Assembly (NCBI RefSeq): GCF_036346875.1
Contig: NZ_CP107852.1
Location: forward strand, 1,612,001 to 1,676,000
Length of the DNA stretch: 64,000 nt
Source of the DNA: Nocardia sp. NBC_00508
GTDB lineage: Bacteria > Actinomycetota > Actinomycetes > Mycobacteriales > Mycobacteriaceae
Direction: 5' to 3'
The translations under genes were made by a program, and so were the position numbers. Positions 52,166 through 61,153 of the stretch are shown here, piece after piece. Within the stretch, counting starts at the first letter, position 1, and the number at the start of each line of letters is the position of its first letter. Below the pieces are notes generated by a model, which saw only the letters and a program-made list of their open reading frames with translations, was not told where the DNA came from and ran no database searches.

Positions 52166-52600
52166 GTGCCAGAGAATACGGCCGCTCCGCAGAAACCGGT
52201 CGGCATCCGCAGCACCAGGCAGCGCAGCGCCATCGCCGCGCTGCTCGGGGACATCGATGAATTCCGCTCTGCCCAGGACCTACACGACGAGCTGCGCAAA
52301 CGTGGCGAGGGCATCGGCCTGACCACGGTCTACCGGACGCTGCAGTCGCTGGCCGACGCGGGCATGGTGGACGTGCTGCGCACCGACTCGGGCGAATCGG
52401 TCTACCGCCAATGCTCCACCGGGCACCACCACCATCTGGTGTGCCGCCACTGCGGCCACACCGTCGAGGTGGAGGGCCCGACGGTCGAGGCGTGGGCCGA
52501 GGCGATCGCGTGCGAGCACGGCTTCACCGAGATCAGCCACACCCTGGAAGTGTTCGGCACCTGCACGTCCTGCGACAAGGCGCACCGACGCAACGGGTAA
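52166..52600 (+). CDS. zur: Zinc uptake regulator Zur (FurB)
   Basis: The 144-residue Fur-family protein starts at GTG 52166. DNA-binding winged helix (RSTRQRSAIAALLGDIDEFRS ... TTVYRTLQSL), then metal-binding HHHHLVCRHCGH and a second CxxC near the C-terminus (GTCTSC) forming the structural zinc site. Represses zinc uptake genes when zinc is plentiful. Expression is controlled by SmtB in mycobacteria. Confidence 0.94.
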   Translation: MPENTAAPQKPVGIRSTRQRSAIAALLGDIDEFRSAQDLHDELRKRGEGIGLTTVYRTLQSLADAGMVDVLRTDSGESVYRQCSTGHHHHLVCRHCGHTVEVEGPTVEAWAEAIACEHGFTEISHTLEVFGTCTSCDKAHRRNG

Positions 52601-52887
52601 CCGACCCGTGCTCCGATATCCCGGTTGACGACGCCGGGAGCCGGATCCAGGCTCCCGGCTGCCCACCTCACCACCCGCGGCGATGAGGATTGCCTCCGGT
52701 CTGGCTCCGAGCGCCTGAGGGTCACGCGTGGTCCCGCCCGCGCGGCACGCCATTTCCGCAGACAAGCGACCCGGCACCGGGTCGCAAATGGGCGGCGGGG
52801 TCTCGGCGACCTTCGCACCGTCCTGCGCTGACGGAAGAGGGCCGCCTCGGATGAGATACGGCCGCTCCGTCCGTCTCGGTCAGCGAG

Positions 52888-53859
52888 TCAGCCCACGGGA
52901 ACTGGATTCCGCGCTGACTCCCGCGTCTCGGCGGAACGACCGCGCAGCGCGCCGACGCCGAGCAGTGCGAGTGCGACCGCGCCCCAGACCAGCAGCACCG
53001 CGAGCGGACCAGCGGCGGCGGCGCCGTCGAAGAACGCGACCGAGCGCAGCAGCGAGCCGGCCGCGCCGGGCGGCAGCAGCTGGCCGATCGCGCCCCACGG
53101 CTGCGGCAGCAGCTCCGGCGCCGATGTGGCCGCGGAGAACGGGTTGCCGATCAGCAACATGGTGAGCGCGGCGATGCCGATACCCGCGGGGCCGAACACG
53201 GTGGCGAACCCGACCACCGAACCGGCGACCGCGAACGAGACCAGCCCGGCGACGGAGGCGAGCACCAGGTAGGACCCGGGCACCACCGACATCCAGCCCT
53301 GAATGATCGCCATACTCAGCAGGCCACCCGCGAGACCGAAGGTGACCAGCCCGATCAGTTTGCCGCCAACCGCTGGGATCAGCAGCGCGAGCAGCACACC
53401 CGCCGCGATGCCGGACATCACCAGCGGCAGCACCATCGCGCCGAACGCGGTGCCGCGTGGGTCGTCCGAGTCGGCCGGCACCACGTCTTCCACGCGGGCG
53501 GCGGGCGCGCCGGAGAGTTGCTGCCCGATCTGGGTCAGCTGCTGCGCGACGGCGGAACTCGCGCCGGAGGCGATCAGCACGCGCGGCGGGCCGTCGCCGG
53601 TGACGATCGCGCCGTAGACCTCCCGGTCCTCGATCGCGGCGCGAGCGGCTGCCTCGTCCACAGCGGTGGTGATCTCGAAGGCCTCCGGACTGTGCTGGGC
53701 GAGTTTGTCGACGACCACTCCGGCTTGCGGGCCGGTGACCGCCAGCGGCAGGTCGCGGGGGGCGATATTCGCGGCGGGCCAGGCGAACGCGATCAGCATC
53801 AACGCCTGGAGCAGAGCGGTGCCGAGGCCGAGAGCGAACGCCCGCTGCATGGTATTCAT
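52888..53859 (-). CDS. ABC-2/YhgE-like membrane permease
   Basis: The 323-residue protein has an N-terminal helix (about 8-30), a large extracytoplasmic domain (about 35-140), then five helices (about 142-160, 168-190, 195-215, 220-245, 285-305). This one-plus-five topology is seen in YhgE/Pip and ABC-2 membrane proteins. Divergent from a TetR gene, so likely the regulated target; may function in export. No ATPase gene nearby. The 287 bp before zur's end and this gene hold nothing clear. Confidence 0.72.
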   Translation of the reverse strand: MNTMQRAFALGLGTALLQALMLIAFAWPAANIAPRDLPLAVTGPQAGVVVDKLAQHSPEAFEITTAVDEAAARAAIEDREVYGAIVTGDGPPRVLIASGASSAVAQQLTQIGQQLSGAPAARVEDVVPADSDDPRGTAFGAMVLPLVMSGIAAGVLLALLIPAVGGKLIGLVTFGLAGGLLSMAIIQGWMSVVPGSYLVLASVAGLVSFAVAGSVVGFATVFGPAGIGIAALTMLLIGNPFSAATSAPELLPQPWGAIGQLLPPGAAGSLLRSVAFFDGAAAAGPLAVLLVWGAVALALLGVGALRGRSAETRESARNPVPVG

Positions 53860-53933
53860 GACGTTCTCCCATAAATCGGATGATCGTTCTTTTAGCTGAT
53901 TTCAAGGTCGCACGAGGGCGCGAAGTTGTCAAG

Positions 53934-53947
53934 AACGGATATTCGTT
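53934..53947. promoter_or_regulatory. Operator candidate between permease and TetR genes
   Basis: AACGGATATTCGTT is a near-palindrome (one mismatch pair) placed 13 bp before the TetR start, in the 101-bp divergent region. The position suits autoregulation and control of the permease. Confidence 0.55.
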
Positions 53948-53960
53948 TTACTTTGGTGGC

Positions 53961-54587
53961 ATGCCCCGAGTCAGCGAAGAGCACCTGGAACGCCGCAGGC
54001 GGCAGATTCTGGACGCCGCGCGGAAGTGCTTCGCCCGCAAGGGGTTCCACGAGACCTCCATGCAGGACGTGTTCGCGGAGTCGGGCCTGTCGGCCGGTGC
54101 GGTCTACCGCTACTTCAAAAGCAAAGACGAGCTGATCACCGCCCTGGCCACACAGACGACGGTGTCGCTGCGCGTGGCGATGGACCAGGCGATCAGCCGC
54201 GACCAACTCCCCACGCCCGCCGAACTGATCACCACGATCGCCGAGGAGGTCGTGCGGCGCAGCGGACCCGACGGGCCGGTGCGGCTCGCGCCGCAGGCTT
54301 GGGCGCTGGCCCTGGTGAATCCCGCGGCAGCCGTCATGGTCCGCGAGACGATGCTCGCGATGCGCGCGATGTGGGTCACTTACGTGGAGCGCATGTGCGA
54401 GCAGGGCTGGCTACCAGAGGACACCGACGTCGATGCCGTGGCCAAGGCGATCATCGGGCTGCTGCCCGGGTTCATCCTCCAGCACCTCATCCTCGGCGAC
54501 CTGGATCCGGAGACGCTGGCGCGCGGCGTGCGCACGCTGCTCCCCTACGGCGAAACCGCCGCCACGACAGCAGGCGAAAGCAGCTGA
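53961..54587 (+). CDS. TetR-family regulator
   Basis: The 208-residue protein starts at ATG 53961 (MPRVSEEHLERRRRQILDAA). The HTH segment MQDVFAESGLSAGAVYRYFKSKDEL is complete; the C-terminal domain is helical and ligand-binding. Divergent from the permease gene, with an operator-like palindrome between them. Confidence 0.92.
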   Translation: MPRVSEEHLERRRRQILDAARKCFARKGFHETSMQDVFAESGLSAGAVYRYFKSKDELITALATQTTVSLRVAMDQAISRDQLPTPAELITTIAEEVVRRSGPDGPVRLAPQAWALALVNPAAAVMVRETMLAMRAMWVTYVERMCEQGWLPEDTDVDAVAKAIIGLLPGFILQHLILGDLDPETLARGVRTLLPYGETAATTAGESS

Positions 54588-54597
54588 GTCCCGAAGC

Positions 54598-55026
54598 TCA
54601 GGGCAACAGACCCTGCCTGGCGCGGCTCGCATTGGACAGCACGAGCAGCAGCATCGTGGTCAGGGCCTGGTCGTCCAGGCCCGCGGCGGGGAAGGTGTAG
54701 CGCAGGATGACGTCGGCGAGTTTGCCGTGGCCGATCACGGTGAGCGAGCCGAACTGCAGCGCATTGTTGCGCTCGGCGACGCGTTTGTGCAGCTGCGGTT
54801 GCAGCGGACGATCCCAGGCCAGCACGCAGGTCAGGGTCAGCACGTCCAGGCCGGGCGCGAGATTCACCGCACGCAGCGAGCACAGCGCGCCCTCGTACTC
54901 GAATCCGAGCGACCCTTCGGCGTCGACGCGCACGCCGATGCCATAACTCGACAAGCATGCCCCGGCACGCGCCTGTAGTTCCCGCTCGGGGGTCACCGCT
55001 GCGCCCATGTCCGCGCCGCCGTTCAC
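54598..55026 (-). CDS. YbjN-like protein (Rv2360c-like)
   Basis: The 142-residue protein shows the YbjN/T3SS-chaperone-like fold pattern ([40 protein letters not shown]). Length equals M. tuberculosis Rv2360c in the same place. It overlaps uppS by 4 bp. Function unknown; possibly a small regulator or chaperone. Confidence 0.75.
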   Translation of the reverse strand: MNGGADMGAAVTPERELQARAGACLSSYGIGVRVDAEGSLGFEYEGALCSLRAVNLAPGLDVLTLTCVLAWDRPLQPQLHKRVAERNNALQFGSLTVIGHGKLADVILRYTFPAAGLDDQALTTMLLLVLSNASRARQGLLP

Positions 55027-55841
55027 TTGATGCCGCCGAAACGGCGATCACGCGACGCGTACTCGACGCAGGCGTCCCATAGATTGCGCCGATCGAAATC
55101 CGGAAACAGCGTGTGCTGGTACACGTATTCGGCGTACGCCGCCTGCCAGATGAGGAAGTTGGAGCTGCGGAACTCGCCCGACGGACGCAGGAACAGATCC
55201 ACGTCCGGCATGTCGGGCTCGTCCAGGTACTTCTCCAGCGTCGCCTCGGTGACCTTCTCCGGATCGATCTCCCCCGCCGCCACCCGGCGCGCGATCTCTC
55301 TTGCCGCGTCCGCGATTTCGGCGCGGCCGCCGTAGTTGACGCACATGGTGAGGGTCATCACCGTGTTGTTCTTGGTGAGTTCCTCGGCGATCTCCAATTC
55401 CTTGATCACGCTGCGCCACAGGCGCGGCCTGCGACCGGCCCAGCGCACGCGCACGCCCATCTCGTTCATCTCGTCGCGGCGGCGGCGGATCACGTCGCGA
55501 TTGAAGCCCATGAGGAAGCGCACCTCGTCGGGGCTGCGCCGCCAGTTCTCGGTGGAGAAGGCGTAGGCCGACAGCCACTTCACACCGATTTCGATGCAGC
55601 CCTCGACGGTGTCCATCAGCACGGCCTCGCCGCGCTCGTGACCCGCGGTGCGCGGCAACCCGCGTTCTTGGGCCCAGCGGCCGTTGCCGTCCATCACCAG
55701 CGCGACGTGATCGGGCACCAGTTCCGGCGGCAGCTGCGGCGGCCGAGCTCCCGACGGATGCGGCGAGGGCGGGCGGACGGCGCCCGCGGAGTTCGGCACG
55801 GTCGCGGTAGCGGAGGCTCGGCGGAGGATCACGGCCTCCAT
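55023..55841 (-). CDS. uppS: Decaprenyl diphosphate synthase (cis-prenyltransferase)
   Basis: The 272-residue enzyme has [20 protein letters not shown] (Asp for Mg), [29 protein letters not shown] and [19 protein letters not shown], all UppS motifs. It makes long-chain polyprenyl diphosphate used for peptidoglycan and arabinogalactan. Counterpart of Rv2361c. N-terminal 35 residues are Pro/Ala-rich, as in mycobacterial forms. Confidence 0.95.
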   Translation of the reverse strand: MEAVILRRASATATVPNSAGAVRPPSPHPSGARPPQLPPELVPDHVALVMDGNGRWAQERGLPRTAGHERGEAVLMDTVEGCIEIGVKWLSAYAFSTENWRRSPDEVRFLMGFNRDVIRRRRDEMNEMGVRVRWAGRRPRLWRSVIKELEIAEELTKNNTVMTLTMCVNYGGRAEIADAAREIARRVAAGEIDPEKVTEATLEKYLDEPDMPDVDLFLRPSGEFRSSNFLIWQAAYAEYVYQHTLFPDFDRRNLWDACVEYASRDRRFGGIK

Positions 55842-55962
55842 CCTGCCTGATCGTCACCACCGAACCTACCGCCGCGTTGCTTCTGATGAATTCCTCGGTT
55901 CCCAGCGCCCAGGGTGATTTATTCTTGTCCTAATCGTGATACTGGGGAGGGGTTTCTCGTAC

Positions 55963-56343
55963 GTGACGGACTTACCAGGCACCGGAACCGCAGCCGGTTT
56001 CCGGTCCACTCGCGAATTACTCGGCCTTCCGGTCCCCTGGTGCGCGCGGTTCTTCGCGGTCGCCGAGCGCACCGTCGAGCGGTGGGAGAAGGGGGCCTTC
56101 CAGATCCCCGACATCGTCGCACGCGAACTCGCCGCCATCGCGGACGAGACCGAGCAGGTGGTCGAAGCCATGGTCGAAGCCATCGATGCCGGGGAGATCT
56201 CGCCCCGCCTGCACACCTACCGAACCAACGACGACTACACCAGGCACGAGCCGGGCACCCACTACCCGGCCACCTGGCATCGCGCGGTGTGCGCCCGGGT
56301 CATGATCGAGCTGCCCCAGGTAGAGCTTCAATTCGTCGAGTAG
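55963..56343 (+). CDS. YdiL/Aca2-like HTH protein
   Basis: The 126-residue product is read from GTG 55963, 10 bases after GGGGAGGGG; GTG 55936 is an alternative. AERTVERWEKGAFQIPDIVARE is a helix-turn-helix with the W-x-x-G pattern of DUF1870/YdiL-type DNA-binding proteins, followed by a helical tail. Its C-terminus converges on the tandem repeat array and recO. Target unknown. Confidence 0.65.
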   Translation: MTDLPGTGTAAGFRSTRELLGLPVPWCARFFAVAERTVERWEKGAFQIPDIVARELAAIADETEQVVEAMVEAIDAGEISPRLHTYRTNDDYTRHEPGTHYPATWHRAVCARVMIELPQVELQFVE

Positions 56344-56820
56344 GCGGCTGCCTCGCCTTCGCTCGGCCCGGCGCGGGCTGAAGACGGACTTCGTCCGACC
56401 GCACCTTTTCTGCGGCTGCCTCAGCCTCCGCTCGGCCCGGCGCGGGCTACCGACAGACTTCGTCCGACCGCACCTTTTCTGCGGCTGCCTCAGCCTCCGC
56501 TCGGCCCGGCGCGGGCTACCGACAGACTTCGTCCGACCGCACCTTTTCTGCGGCTGCCTCAGCCTCCGCTCGGCCCGGCGCGGGCTACCGACAGACTTCG
56601 TCCGACCGCACCTTTTCTGCGGCTGCCTCAGCCTCCGCTCGGCCCGGCGCGGGCTACCGACAGACTTCGTCCGACCGCACCTTTTCTGCGGCTGCCTCGC
56701 CTTCGCTCGGCCCGGCGCGGGCTACCGACAGACTTCGTCCGACCGCACCTTTTCTGCGGCTGCCTCGCCTTCGCTCGACCCGGCGCGGGCTACCGACAGA
56801 CTTCGTCCGGCTGTGTCTTT
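56344..56820. repeat. 68/69-bp tandem repeat array (7 copies)
   Basis: Units begin with GCGGCTGCCT at 56344, 56412, 56481, 56550, 56619, 56688 and 56756. Copies two to five are 69 bp and nearly identical; copies one, six and seven lack one A (CCTCGCC for CCTCAGCC), so copies one and six are 68 bp, and copy seven diverges at its end into recO coding sequence. Each unit contains two small hairpins (GCCCG-GCG-CGGGC and CCGCA-CCTTTTC-TGCGG). The array lies between convergent genes and resembles mycobacterial MIRU/VNTR loci. Confidence 0.95.
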
Positions 56821-57549
56821 GGACCGCTCGATCAGCGGCAGAGTGCGCAACTGACGCTCCAGGTGCCATTGCAGATGCGCTGCGACCAGCCCGCTGGCCT
56901 GTCTGCGTACCGCATCGGGCACCGTCTCGACGTACTCCCACTCCCCCCGCAGCAGAGCGACCAGTAGGTCCAGCACGCCGGGGGCGGGTGTGGCCGCGCC
57001 CGGTGGACGGCAGTGCACACATACCGCGCCACCGGCTGCGACGTGGAAGGCGCGATGCGGACCCGGCGTCGCGCACTTGGCGCATTCGTCCAGCGCGGGC
57101 GCCCAGCCCGCGAAACCCATGGCGCGCAACAGGAACGCGTCCAGGATCAGTTCGTGCGGCCGCTGCTTGGCCGCGATCGCGCGCAGGGCGCTCGCGGTGA
57201 GCGCGTGCAGCCGTGGCGCGGGCGCGCGCTCCTCACCCGCGAGGCGTTCGGCGGTTTCCAGCACGGCGCACGCGGTGGTGTAGCGCCCGTAGTCGTCGAT
57301 GATGTCGGCGGCGAACGACTCCATCGTGTGTACCTGGGTGACGGTGTCGAACGTGCGCCCCGGATACAGCTGCACATCGATGTAGGAGAACGGCTCCAAC
57401 CGGGCCCCGAACCGCGACTTGGTGCGCCGCACCCCCTTGGCGACCGCGCGTACCAGGCCGTGCCGGCGGGTGAGCAGCGTGACGATGCGATCCGCCTCGC
57501 CCAGCTTGTGCTGGCGCACCACTACCGCCTCGTCCCGATACAACCGCAC
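56722..57549 (-). CDS. recO: DNA repair protein RecO with repeat-encoded tail
   Basis: Read from GTG 57549 (275 residues). RLYRDEAVVVRQHKLGEADR, LLTRRHGLVRAVAKGVRR and YIDVQLYPG form the N-terminal OB-fold; CAKC and CVHC form a zinc finger; the C-terminal helices end near LRTLPLIERSKD. It helps load RecA in gap repair. After that, about 31 residues (VARAGSSEGEAAAEKVRSDE near the end) are encoded by the seventh tandem repeat and the edge of copy six, an extension not expected from the family. Counterpart of Rv2362c. Confidence 0.93.
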   Translation of the reverse strand: MRLYRDEAVVVRQHKLGEADRIVTLLTRRHGLVRAVAKGVRRTKSRFGARLEPFSYIDVQLYPGRTFDTVTQVHTMESFAADIIDDYGRYTTACAVLETAERLAGEERAPAPRLHALTASALRAIAAKQRPHELILDAFLLRAMGFAGWAPALDECAKCATPGPHRAFHVAAGGAVCVHCRPPGAATPAPGVLDLLVALLRGEWEYVETVPDAVRRQASGLVAAHLQWHLERQLRTLPLIERSKDTAGRSLSVARAGSSEGEAAAEKVRSDEVCR

Positions 57550-57604
57550 GCTGACAGCATAGTTCTGTGTTTGATTTGCAGCGCCTGCGGCGCTGCGTGT
57601 TCGC

Positions 57605-57845
57605 GGCAATGCTAGGTCTCGCTTCGCTCGAAAGTGGGGGTGGGCCGAGTGGTTGTTCGGGTCGGCAACCGTGGCATGAAGGGCGTGCCGCACTTCATCA
57701 TTAGCGGCTGGGTGCCTGCCTCTGCTGACTTCGTCGCGGACGCGGCGGCCGCTCGGACGCGAGCCGGGCCGCGAACAGGCAATGCTCGCTCTCGCTTCGC
57801 TCGAAAGCGGGAGTCGGGCCGATATGGTTGCGGGCAGCGACAACG
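57605..57845. repeat. Two direct repeats upstream of recO
   Basis: Copy one (57605-57671) and copy two (57778-57845), about 67 bp each, share GGCAATGCT, CTCGCTTCGCTCGAAAG and a GGGCCG..TGGTTG stretch. They lie in 423 bp of non-coding sequence between recO (start 57549) and the TetR gene (end 57973), which shows no other gene. CTTCGCTCG also occurs in the tandem array, suggesting a related family. Confidence 0.8.
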
Positions 57846-57972
57846 CGAGACCTCGAAGTTCGCTGCTGAGCGGGGCGTCAGCGGCTGCGCCGCAACGCTG
57901 AGCGCGACGCCGACGGCTATCGGTCGGGTCACCAGTTCTCGGTACTCGCCACGTCGGGCGCCGTTGGGTCGA

Positions 57973-58578
57973 TCAGTCGCCGGTGCGGATGAGCCCGGAG
58001 ATCAGCAGCAGCACCGACTGCTGGGCCTGCGCGCGGGCGGTGTCCGGGTCGTCGGCGTGCGCGACGATCAAGGCGGCCTCGCTGACCACGCTGACGACCA
58101 GCTGGGCCAAGACGGTGATCGGAGCCTCGGCGATCAACCCGGCAGCGCGGGCGCGTTCGAGTTGGGCGGTGATCAGGCCCAGGCCGTGGGCCGATTCGAA
58201 TTCGCGCCAGGCCTGCCAGCCGAGCACCGCGGGGGCATCGGTGAGTGCGATCCGCAACATCGCGGGCCGCTGGCAGATCTCCAGGAACAGGCCGAGGCCC
58301 GCCGCCATCCCGGCCATCACATCATCGGAATCGACCGCGCCGATGGCCTTTTCGATTTCCTCGGTGGTCTCGACCTCGATCTGCTCCAGCACCGCCAGGA
58401 ACAGCCCACGCTTGTCGCCGTAGTGATGGTGCAGCGCGCCCCGGGTGACTCCCGCCTCGGTGACCAGCTCTTCGGCCGAGGTCCCCGCGAAGCCGCGCTC
58501 GGTGAACAGGCGGCGTCCGGCCTGCTCGAGCGCGGCTCTGGTTGCGCGAGAGCGGTCTTCCTGGCTACGGCGTGGCAT
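57973..58578 (-). CDS. TetR-family regulator
   Basis: The 201-residue protein has LFTERGFAGTSAEELVTEAG and VTRGALHHHYGDKRGLF, a complete TetR HTH. The helical C-terminal domain is Ala/Leu-rich. The start overlaps the end of the hydrolase gene by 14 bp, so the two form one operon; the perfect 21-bp palindrome before the hydrolase gene is the probable operator. Confidence 0.93.
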   Translation of the reverse strand: MPRRSQEDRSRATRAALEQAGRRLFTERGFAGTSAEELVTEAGVTRGALHHHYGDKRGLFLAVLEQIEVETTEEIEKAIGAVDSDDVMAGMAAGLGLFLEICQRPAMLRIALTDAPAVLGWQAWREFESAHGLGLITAQLERARAAGLIAEAPITVLAQLVVSVVSEAALIVAHADDPDTARAQAQQSVLLLISGLIRTGD

Positions 58579-59431
58579 GCAGCCGAGTGAACTCCAGAAT
58601 CGTTTCGGCGAGCAACTCCGGCTGGTCCTCCGGCAGGAAGGTGTAGGAGTCGTCGATGAGCCGCAGCGTCGTGTTCGGCAGGTCGCGGGCCAGACGTTCG
58701 GCGAAGGACACCGGGAACAGGCGTTCTTCGCGCGCCCAGGCCAGCAGCACCGGAACGTCGACGTCGGCGAAGTGCCGCGCGGCGTCCAGCGTGTACCGGC
58801 GATGCGCGGATTTCAGGAAGCGGCGCAGGTCTTCCCGGATCGCGGCCGAATGGCGGCTCGGCAGCAGATAGGAGTCGGCGATCTCGGGCGGCAGGGGCCG
58901 CTTGGTGACCCAGCCGAAGGCAACCGGCAGGCGGTGCAGTGCCCGGATGCGCATCACCTCGGTCAGCGCGCGGATCGACCCGGGGATCTTCGCCAGCAGC
59001 GGAAGCGCGGTGAACGGCTGCGGCAGGAAGCCCTCGTAGCTGTCCACCGAGGCGAGGACGACGCGGCCGATCCTCGAACGGTCGCGAGTCAGCAACACTT
59101 GGGTGATCGCTCCCCCGGTGTCGTTGGCCACCACGGTGACGTCGGTGAGGTCGAGCCGCTCGAGAAAAGCGGCGATCAGGTCGGCGACGCCAGCGGGGGT
59201 CAGCTCGGCGTCGGGGACCGGGATCTCATGCGAGCCGAGTGGCCAGTCCGGCGCCAGGCAGCGGTATCCGGCGGCGGAGATCACGGGGACCACCTTGCGC
59301 CAGAGGTCGGCGTTGACGAGCAGGCCGTGCACGAAGACGACCGGAGCGCCCTCCCCGGTCTCGTGGTAGCGGATGCGGCCGCCGGGCAAGTCCACTTCAT
59401 GGATGCGGCCGAGTGCTGTGCTGGTTGCCAT
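58565..59431 (-). CDS. Alpha/beta hydrolase
   Basis: The 288-residue protein has VVFVHGLLVNADLW, the nucleophile region VVANDTGGAITQVLL (Asp in the Ser position, as in haloalkane dehalogenase/epoxide hydrolase relatives), and an acid/His pair near LLAWAREERLFPV and DSYTFLPEDQP. The His of the triad is replaced by Tyr/Thr in DDSYTFLPED as I read it, so activity is uncertain. Encoded with its TetR regulator. Confidence 0.8.
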   Translation of the reverse strand: MATSTALGRIHEVDLPGGRIRYHETGEGAPVVFVHGLLVNADLWRKVVPVISAAGYRCLAPDWPLGSHEIPVPDAELTPAGVADLIAAFLERLDLTDVTVVANDTGGAITQVLLTRDRSRIGRVVLASVDSYEGFLPQPFTALPLLAKIPGSIRALTEVMRIRALHRLPVAFGWVTKRPLPPEIADSYLLPSRHSAAIREDLRRFLKSAHRRYTLDAARHFADVDVPVLLAWAREERLFPVSFAERLARDLPNTTLRLIDDSYTFLPEDQPELLAETILEFTRLHATP

Positions 59432-59466
59432 GGGTCCTCCAGTCGTCGCTGTTCCCGACCACCTTT

Positions 59467-59487
59467 ACATACATACGGTATGTATGT
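59467..59487. promoter_or_regulatory. Perfect 21-bp palindrome, TetR operator
   Basis: ACATACATAC-G-GTATGTATGT is a perfect inverted repeat 36 bp upstream of the hydrolase start and about 94 bp upstream of amiA2 on the other strand. It is the expected target of the TetR protein in the same operon. Confidence 0.82.
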
Positions 59488-59580
59488 CACCCCTACCCAG
59501 GGTGGAATTCGGGGCGTCGATATGGACGATTGACCAAAACGAGAGCTACGTTTACCGAAACACGACGAGACGGAGCTCAG

Positions 59581-61011
59581 ATGACGGTGTCCGATCCGAC
59601 CCGGCTTCCGCCCGATACGCGCGAGCTGGGACTTGCCGAACTGGCTGCCGCGCTCGCGAGCGGCGCGATCACCTCGACCGCGGCGGTCGGCGGCGCACTC
59701 GACCGGATCGAGGCGGCGCAACCCACGCTCAATGCCTTCCGCATCGTTCGCCGCGAACGGGCGCTGGCCGAAGCCGCCGAAGCCGACCGGCGACTGGCCG
59801 CCGGGGAACGGCTGCCGCTGCTGGGCGTGCCCATCGCGGTGAAGGATGACACCGACATCGCGGGCGAGCCGACCGCCTTCGGTTGCGGCGGCGACTTCGC
59901 GCCGAAAACCGAAGACGCCGAATCGGTTCGGCGCCTCCGCGCGGCGGGCGCGGTGATCGTCGGCAAGACCAACACCTGCGAACTCGGGCAGTTGCCGTTC
60001 ACCAGCGCCGCCTGGTTCGGGCACACTCGCAATCCGTGGGACCGCACCCGGACGCCCGGCGGATCTTCCGGCGGCTCGTCAGCGGCCGTCGCGGCCGGAT
60101 TGGTCCCTGCTGCACTGGGTTCCGACGGCGCCGGCTCGATCCGCATTCCGGCCGCCTGGACGAACCTGGTCGGCATCAAGCCGCAGCGCGGGCGGATCTC
60201 CACGTGGCCGGAATCCGAGCTGTTCTACGGACTCACCGTCAACGGGCCGCTGGCGCGCACCGTCGCGGACGCGGCGCTGCTGCTGGACTCGGCTGCCGGA
60301 CCGCACACCGGCGACCTGCACACACCCGCCCCGATCACGGCCTCGGACGCCGTCGGCCGTGACCCGGGACGATTGCGGATCGCGCTCTCGCTGGGAATTC
60401 CGTTCACCGCGACCAAGACGGCACTCGACCCCGAGGTCGAGCAAGCGGTCCGGCGCACCGCCGACACCCTGCGCCATCTCGGGCACACGGTGACCATGGC
60501 CGACCTGCACTACGGCGTCATGATCGGCGCCTCGTTCCTGCCGCGTTCGCTGGCGGGTATCCGCCAGGTGTACAACCGGATGCCCGGTCTGGAAGTCGAC
60601 CCGCGCACCACGGCCAACGCCCGGATCGGCCGCGTGCTCGACGGACCGGCCCTCTACGCGGCACGCCGACTGGAACCCTTGCTGCACAAGCGAATCGGCC
60701 ATTTCTTCCGCGACTACGACGTGGTCCTCGCCCCGACCACCGCGACTCCCCCGCCGCTCGCCGAGGAAATCGACGACATAGGCGTGCTGGCCACGAACAA
60801 CCTCATCACCGCCGCCTGCCCCTACACCTGGCCCTGGAACGTCCTCGGCTGGCCGAGCGTCAACGTCCCCGCGGGCTTCACCGACTCCGGCCTCCCCGTC
60901 GGCGCGCAACTCATGGGCACGGCGAACTCCGAACCCCTCCTGATCTCGCTCGCCGCCCAACTGGAATCCGAGCTGCACTGGGAACGCCAGCGCCCCGCCC
61001 CTTGGTGGTGA
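59581..61011 (+). CDS. amiA2: Amidase (AmiA2-like)
   Basis: The 476-residue amidase-signature enzyme has Lys88 (PIAVKDDTD), the Gly/Ser signature GGSSGGSSA (cis-Ser about 163) and nucleophile Ser about 186 in SDGAGSIRIP. The start is ATG 59581, following CGGAGCTCAG. It hydrolyses carbon-nitrogen amide bonds. Position after uppS-recO corresponds to Rv2363 (amiA2). The TetR operator lies close upstream and could affect it. Confidence 0.9.
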   Translation: MTVSDPTRLPPDTRELGLAELAAALASGAITSTAAVGGALDRIEAAQPTLNAFRIVRRERALAEAAEADRRLAAGERLPLLGVPIAVKDDTDIAGEPTAFGCGGDFAPKTEDAESVRRLRAAGAVIVGKTNTCELGQLPFTSAAWFGHTRNPWDRTRTPGGSSGGSSAAVAAGLVPAALGSDGAGSIRIPAAWTNLVGIKPQRGRISTWPESELFYGLTVNGPLARTVADAALLLDSAAGPHTGDLHTPAPITASDAVGRDPGRLRIALSLGIPFTATKTALDPEVEQAVRRTADTLRHLGHTVTMADLHYGVMIGASFLPRSLAGIRQVYNRMPGLEVDPRTTANARIGRVLDGPALYAARRLEPLLHKRIGHFFRDYDVVLAPTTATPPPLAEEIDDIGVLATNNLITAACPYTWPWNVLGWPSVNVPAGFTDSGLPVGAQLMGTANSEPLLISLAAQLESELHWERQRPAPWW

Positions 61012-61153
61012 CCCCCGGCATTCGCGGGAAAATTCCGTCGGTTGCACCCGCAAGGCATCGAGAGGCACGAGTGCGTCCTCGACTTCGGTTCACTCCATAC
61101 GGTGACTCCACCGTTGCCCTACGTTGTCCCGCAGCTTCGTGGCAACTCGATGG

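Noticed and set aside
56344..56820. CRISPR array
   Set aside because: Units are contiguous 68/69-bp tandem repeats without unique spacers, and no cas genes are near.
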